Source: Bacteroidota bacterium (lineage in GTDB: Bacteria > Bacteroidota > Bacteroidia > Flavobacteriales > Flavobacteriaceae). Taken from it: a DNA stretch of 18,361 bases. Shown here piece after piece: positions 14,918 through 18,361 of the stretch. How positions within the stretch are numbered: the first letter of the stretch is position 1; every line of letters starts with the position of its first letter. The notes below the pieces were generated by a model. That model was given only the letters and a program-made list of their open reading frames with translations. It was not told the DNA's origin and ran no database searches. Both the position numbers and the translations under genes were made by a program. The DNA lies in NCBI GenBank assembly GCA_024280815.1, contig JAJRPL010000366.1:1-18361 (forward strand), given 5' to 3'.

Positions 14918-16096
14918 TTGTGTAGAAAATTTATAAACAATTGTTTGCTCATACTTTTCTGTTGGCCGAATAACGATTGAATTAAATTGAGGTTTGTTTA
15001 TTGCATCAGGGTAGCCCTGAGGTTCAAAACAAAATGCTCCATATTGGATATACTCTTTTTTATTTTTCCCAACCTTTCCTTCAAGAAAATTACCAGTATA
15101 AAAATGCATACATGGTTGTGTCGTAAAAACTTCTAAAACTCTACCGTTTTTTAAATCAATTGCTTTTCCAGCATATTCAAGAGTATCTTTTTTTGAATGA
15201 TTTAAAACATAATTTAGGTCGTAACCTTTGAATTTTTTTTGACTCATTTGTTCCATTCTTGATCCAATAGCTTGTGGTGTAGTAAAATCTATGGGTAAGC
15301 CACTTACATCTTCAATTTTACCTGTTGGGATTAAGTCATCATCTGCAGCAGTAAATTGATTGGCATTTATTTGAATTTCTTGATCAAAAACGGTTCCATT
15401 TCCAGCTCCCTCAAGGTTAAAATAACTATGGTGAGTCATGTTTACAATTGTAGTTTTATCAGTAGTAGCTCTGTATTTTATTTTTAATTCATTCTTATTA
15501 TTTAAAGAATATATTACTTCACATTTAAGATTACCAGGATATCCTTCTTCACCATCTTTACTTAAATATTCTAAGATAACACCTACCTCATTTTCATTTT
15601 TAAATCCACTCCCCTTCCAAGCTACTTTATTGAATGGTTTTGTGCCACCATGCAAATGATTTTTTCCAAAATCTGGTAATGTGTTTGGTACTAAGTCATA
15701 AGTTTTTCCTTCTAATGTAAAGCTTGCTCCGCCCGTTCTATTTGCAACTCTGCCAATAGTAGCACCAAAATAGTATGGGTCATTCTCCCAAGCTTCAAGG
15801 TTATCGTAACCCAAAACAATATCATCTATAATTCCATCTTTATCTGGACAGTTTATACTAGCTACAATTGCACCATACTCAATGATATTTATTTCAATAT
15901 TGTTATTGTTTGTGATACGAAAAGAATTTATTTGTTCTCCATTTTTAGTAGTTCCATAAGCTGATTTTAGTACTTTCATAGTATCACTTTTTAAAATAGG
16001 TTTATCTATATTTGATTGCTTATTATTAGATTTTTGCTGGCATTGTAAAAGCGTTGAAATTGCTAAAACTAAAACTAAAGTATTTGGTAACTTCAT
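14912..16096 (-). CDS. galM: Aldose 1-epimerase (mutarotase), exported lipoprotein-like
   Basis: A 394-aa enzyme that interconverts alpha and beta anomers of a free aldose. Family landmarks are GRVANR, NHLHGG (His147/His149), THHSYFNLEG with the catalytic-type His223, and FCFEPQGYPDA with the catalytic-type Glu358. The last segment, NSIVIRPTEKYEQTIVYKF, is typical. Compared with cytosolic GalM (about 340-350 aa) it has about 40 extra N-terminal residues: a hydrophobic signal peptide ending LLQC (Cys19) followed by a polar linker (QQKSNNKQSN). Gln just before the cysteine is unusual for a lipobox, so lipidation is probable but not certain. Either way it is exported, and it would supply the correct anomer to the periplasmic dehydrogenase or permease of the neighbouring operon. 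It is convergent with that operon and divergent from the esterase gene, with its own promoter region. Confidence 0.95.
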   Translation of the reverse strand: MKLPNTLVLVLAISTLLQCQQKSNNKQSNIDKPILKSDTMKVLKSAYGTTKNGEQINSFRITNNNNIEINIIEYGAIVASINCPDKDGIIDDIVLGYDNLEAWENDPYYFGATIGRVANRTGGASFTLEGKTYDLVPNTLPDFGKNHLHGGTKPFNKVAWKGSGFKNENEVGVILEYLSKDGEEGYPGNLKCEVIYSLNNKNELKIKYRATTDKTTIVNMTHHSYFNLEGAGNGTVFDQEIQINANQFTAADDDLIPTGKIEDVSGLPIDFTTPQAIGSRMEQMSQKKFKGYDLNYVLNHSKKDTLEYAGKAIDLKNGRVLEVFTTQPCMHFYTGNFLEGKVGKNKKEYIQYGAFCFEPQGYPDAINKPQFNSIVIRPTEKYEQTIVYKFSTQN

Positions 16097-16151
16097 AATT
16101 ATTTATTGTTAAAAGAAGTTTATTTTAGAGGGGGATATTAAGTGTGAAAAT

Positions 16152-16159
16152 CAAATATA
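16152..16159 (-). promoter_or_regulatory. Candidate -7 element for the aldose epimerase gene
   Basis: On the minus strand the bases read TATATTTG, an exact TAnnTTTG element about 55 bp upstream of the epimerase start. No TTG lies at the expected upstream distance (it would be CAA around 16177-16185 on the plus strand), so this is a half-supported promoter. Confidence 0.4.
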
Positions 16160-16234
16160 AGTTTTTTTATAAAATTATGAAAGGTAAATATCTTTTTTAT
16201 CTAATAAACCTTAAATTATTTGTTTATTTTTTAA

Positions 16235-16242
16235 TACTTTTG
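16235..16242 (+). promoter_or_regulatory. Candidate -7 element for the esterase gene
   Basis: TACTTTTG is an exact TAnnTTTG element 53 bp upstream of the esterase ATG. The nearest TTTG (16219-16222) is only 12 nt away rather than 17-23, so the -33 half is not satisfied. Confidence 0.42.
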
Positions 16243-16295
16243 AGTGTTTTAAGCTTATAAATATTTAATTAACAAAGCCAGAAATCATTCCAATT

Positions 16296-18361
16296 ATGAA
16301 GAAGTATTTTTTTCTCACCTGTTTTATATTTATAACTGTTTTTAAAACGGCAAAAGCCCAAGATGATCAAGATTTATTAAAATTTTGGCAATATTATTCT
16401 GACATTGAAAATTCTTTGTATAAACATCATTGTTCAGTAGCATTTAAGCAATTAGATTTGAGAAAAAATGAGGTTGAAAAACTTAAGACAAAATCAGATT
16501 ATCTAGCAAGAAAAAAAATAGTTCGTGATAAATTAGCTGAGGTTGTTGGGCCCCTACCTAAAAGAACCCCATTAAATGCTAAAGTTACAGAGGTAATAAA
16601 GAAAGATAGCTATCGTGTTGAAAAAATTATTTACCAATCAATACCTGATTATTTTGTAACAGGTGCACTTTTTATACCAGATGGTGTTAAAAAAAATGCA
16701 CCAGCTATTTTTTATGCTTGTGGTCATAGTCCTGAAGGTTTTCGGGTTGATGCATACCAGAATATCATCATTAATCTTGTAAAGAAAGGATTTGTTGTTT
16801 TTTCTATTGATCCTATGGGTCAAGGAGAGCGATATGAATATTGGAATCCAACTAAAAATGAAGCCAATTTTATACCTGACCACGAGCACTCATATGCAGG
16901 TGCACAATGTTTGATTTCTGGTTACTCAATAGGAAAATATTTTATTTGGGATGTTATGCGAGGTATAGATTATATGCTCTCAAGAAAAGAAGTAGACCCG
17001 AAGAGAATTGGAATGACGGGTAGGTCTGGTGGAGGAAATATAACAGCCTACCTCGGTGCATTAGATGATAGACTTCTGGCAACTGCACCTGAATGTTACA
17101 TTACAAATTATAAGTTACTTTTAAAATCTGTTGGCCCTCAATGTTCAGAACAAAACCTTTACCAGATGATTTATAAAGGTCTAGATCATGCAGATTTTAT
17201 TGAAGCTAGAGCACCAAAACCAACAATGGTAATTGGTACAACACGAGACTTTTTTAGCATAGAAGGAGGTAGAGAAAGTTATTTGGAAGCAAAAAAAATG
17301 TATCAGACACTTGATGCAGGTGACTATTTATCTATGACTGTAGATGATGACATACACACTTCTACCAAAAAAAATAGAGAAGCTATGTATGCGTTTTTTC
17401 AAAAGCAACTAAATAATCCTGGAAGCCCTAAAGAAATAGAGGTTGAGCTATTAACTCCAGAAGAATTAAAGGTGTCTAAAACTGGACAAATTAGCACTTC
17501 TTTTGAAGCTCAGTCTATATTTTCATTAAACAAGGCAATTACTGAAAAACAAATTAAAATATTAAAGACTTCACGACTTGATATTCTAGAACATCTTAAA
17601 AAAATCCCATCTGAAGCAGAGAAATTATCAGGTTTTGAACATCCTAAAAGATATGGAGAATCTATTTTTTCAGGAAGACATATTTATTCTGATTATATAC
17701 TAGAGAAGTACTTAATTCATGGAAGTGATAATTATGTTCTCCCAACCTTATTATTAAAACCAAAAACAGCCTCTAAAAAAGAGATTGTATTAATGCTAGA
17801 TTCTGAAGGCCTAAATCATGCGATTAAAAAAGATAGTATTGCATTAAAACTGGTTAAAAAGGGGTACTCTGTTTTGTTATTTGATTTACCAGGTATTGGA
17901 AGTATGGGGCCTGGTTACCTTAAAGGCGATTCATATATTGATGGTGTTTCTTACAATCAATGGTTTTCTGCAATCTTAACAGGAAGGTCACATGTATCTT
18001 TAAGAACTGAAGATATATTAAGGCTTGTTCATTTTGTGAAAAAAGAATTGAAAGACTATTCTAGTATTTCAGCAATTTCATCTGGGCCTTTAGGAGTAGA
18101 ATTACTTCATGCTGTAACATTTAATTCAGACATAAAAAATATATGTCTAATAAAGCCTTTTCTAAGTTTTTCAAACATTGCAACTACTCGGTTATATAAA
18201 CCAAAATACATTCCTTTTACTGTGGCAGGTGCAATACAATCTTATGACCTTCCTGATCTTATGGCCAATATGAAAACAGGAAAACTTATGATTTTTGACC
18301 CTGTAAATGCAAAAGGGATTAAACCAACAAAAGAAGAGCTTGATAAAACATATGCTTTTCC
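16296..18361 (+). CDS. Secreted two-domain alpha/beta hydrolase, acetyl-xylan-esterase-like (3' end outside window)
   Basis: An open frame of 688 codons from ATG 16296 with no stop before the window edge, so the C-terminus is missing. The signal peptide is followed by a good cleavage site, AKA/Q (21/22). The first alpha/beta-hydrolase domain (about residues 100-370) has FYACGHSPEGF, SIDPMGQGER and the nucleophile elbow GRSGGGN with Ser244. Asp318 (TRDFFS) and His354 (DDIHTS) complete a plausible triad. A linker leads to a second hydrolase-like domain from about residue 470 (LLLKPKTASKK, VLLFDLPGIGSMGPG). Its elbow region, AISSG (Ser595), is atypical, so that half may be inactive or binding-only. 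Tandem proteins of this type accompany polysaccharide-degradation loci and are annotated as acetyl xylan esterases. It probably removes acetyl or other ester groups from imported or extracellular glycans. It is divergent from the mutarotase gene across a 199-bp region. Confidence 0.88.
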   Translation, partial: MKKYFFLTCFIFITVFKTAKAQDDQDLLKFWQYYSDIENSLYKHHCSVAFKQLDLRKNEVEKLKTKSDYLARKKIVRDKLAEVVGPLPKRTPLNAKVTEVIKKDSYRVEKIIYQSIPDYFVTGALFIPDGVKKNAPAIFYACGHSPEGFRVDAYQNIIINLVKKGFVVFSIDPMGQGERYEYWNPTKNEANFIPDHEHSYAGAQCLISGYSIGKYFIWDVMRGIDYMLSRKEVDPKRIGMTGRSGGGNITAYLGALDDRLLATAPECYITNYKLLLKSVGPQCSEQNLYQMIYKGLDHADFIEARAPKPTMVIGTTRDFFSIEGGRESYLEAKKMYQTLDAGDYLSMTVDDDIHTSTKKNREAMYAFFQKQLNNPGSPKEIEVELLTPEELKVSKTGQISTSFEAQSIFSLNKAITEKQIKILKTSRLDILEHLKKIPSEAEKLSGFEHPKRYGESIFSGRHIYSDYILEKYLIHGSDNYVLPTLLLKPKTASKKEIVLMLDSEGLNHAIKKDSIALKLVKKGYSVLLFDLPGIGSMGPGYLKGDSYIDGVSYNQWFSAILTGRSHVSLRTEDILRLVHFVKKELKDYSSISAISSGPLGVELLHAVTFNSDIKNICLIKPFLSFSNIATTRLYKPKYIPFTVAGAIQSYDLPDLMANMKTGKLMIFDPVNAKGIKPTKEELDKTYAF

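Noticed and set aside
16638..16889. An 83-codon minus-strand open frame near the right end
   Set aside because: It lies opposite the secreted esterase, whose plus-strand frame has a signal peptide and hydrolase motifs across this stretch.

Overview
The window comes from an AT-rich member of the Bacteroidota, most likely a marine member of the Flavobacteriaceae. The evidence is the SusC/SusD pair, Bacteroidota-type lipoprotein signals, promoter elements of the TTG-N19-TAnnTTTG kind and an AT-rich coding style. It holds twelve genes (one cut by the right edge) and no RNA genes, insertion sequences or CRISPR arrays. No intergenic gap exceeds about 205 bp.

Layout. (1) 190-804: a small secreted protein of unknown function. 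(2) 1009-5503: a SusC-type TonB-dependent transporter and its SusD-type lipoprotein. They have a good promoter in front and a strong rho-independent terminator behind (5530-5564). (3) 5675-14889: eight co-directional genes with gaps of 54 bp or less and one 4-bp overlap, almost certainly one operon. In order they encode a dehydrogenase small subunit (gluconate 2-dehydrogenase subunit 3 family), a GMC flavoprotein with a three-cysteine motif like that of FAD-glucose dehydrogenases, an unrecognised 317-aa protein, a sugar-porter MFS permease, a DUF4185-like lipoprotein, an M20 deacylase/peptidase, an atypical extended SDR, and a DapA/NanA-type lyase. (4) 14912-16096, minus strand: an exported aldose 1-epimerase, convergent with the operon. 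(5) 16296 to the right edge: a secreted two-domain acetyl-xylan-esterase-like alpha/beta hydrolase, divergent from the epimerase and incomplete.

How the genes may work together (inference). The locus looks like a polysaccharide-utilisation-type locus, but this window has no glycoside hydrolase or polysaccharide lyase. SusCD would import a glycan fragment or glycoconjugate, and the secreted esterase and mutarotase would trim and equilibrate it. The small subunit/GMC pair would oxidise a sugar in the periplasm, and the MFS protein would carry the product across the inner membrane. The M20, SDR and DapA-like trio would then process it in the cytosol, perhaps by deacylation or amide hydrolysis, a redox or epimerisation step, and retro-aldol cleavage releasing pyruvate or a similar 2-oxoacid. 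This would be an oxidative, non-phosphorylative route. Its substrate cannot be read from the sequence, and I do not recognise the gene combination as a characterised pathway. No regulator (HTCS, AraC, sigma/anti-sigma) is in the window, so control must come from outside it.
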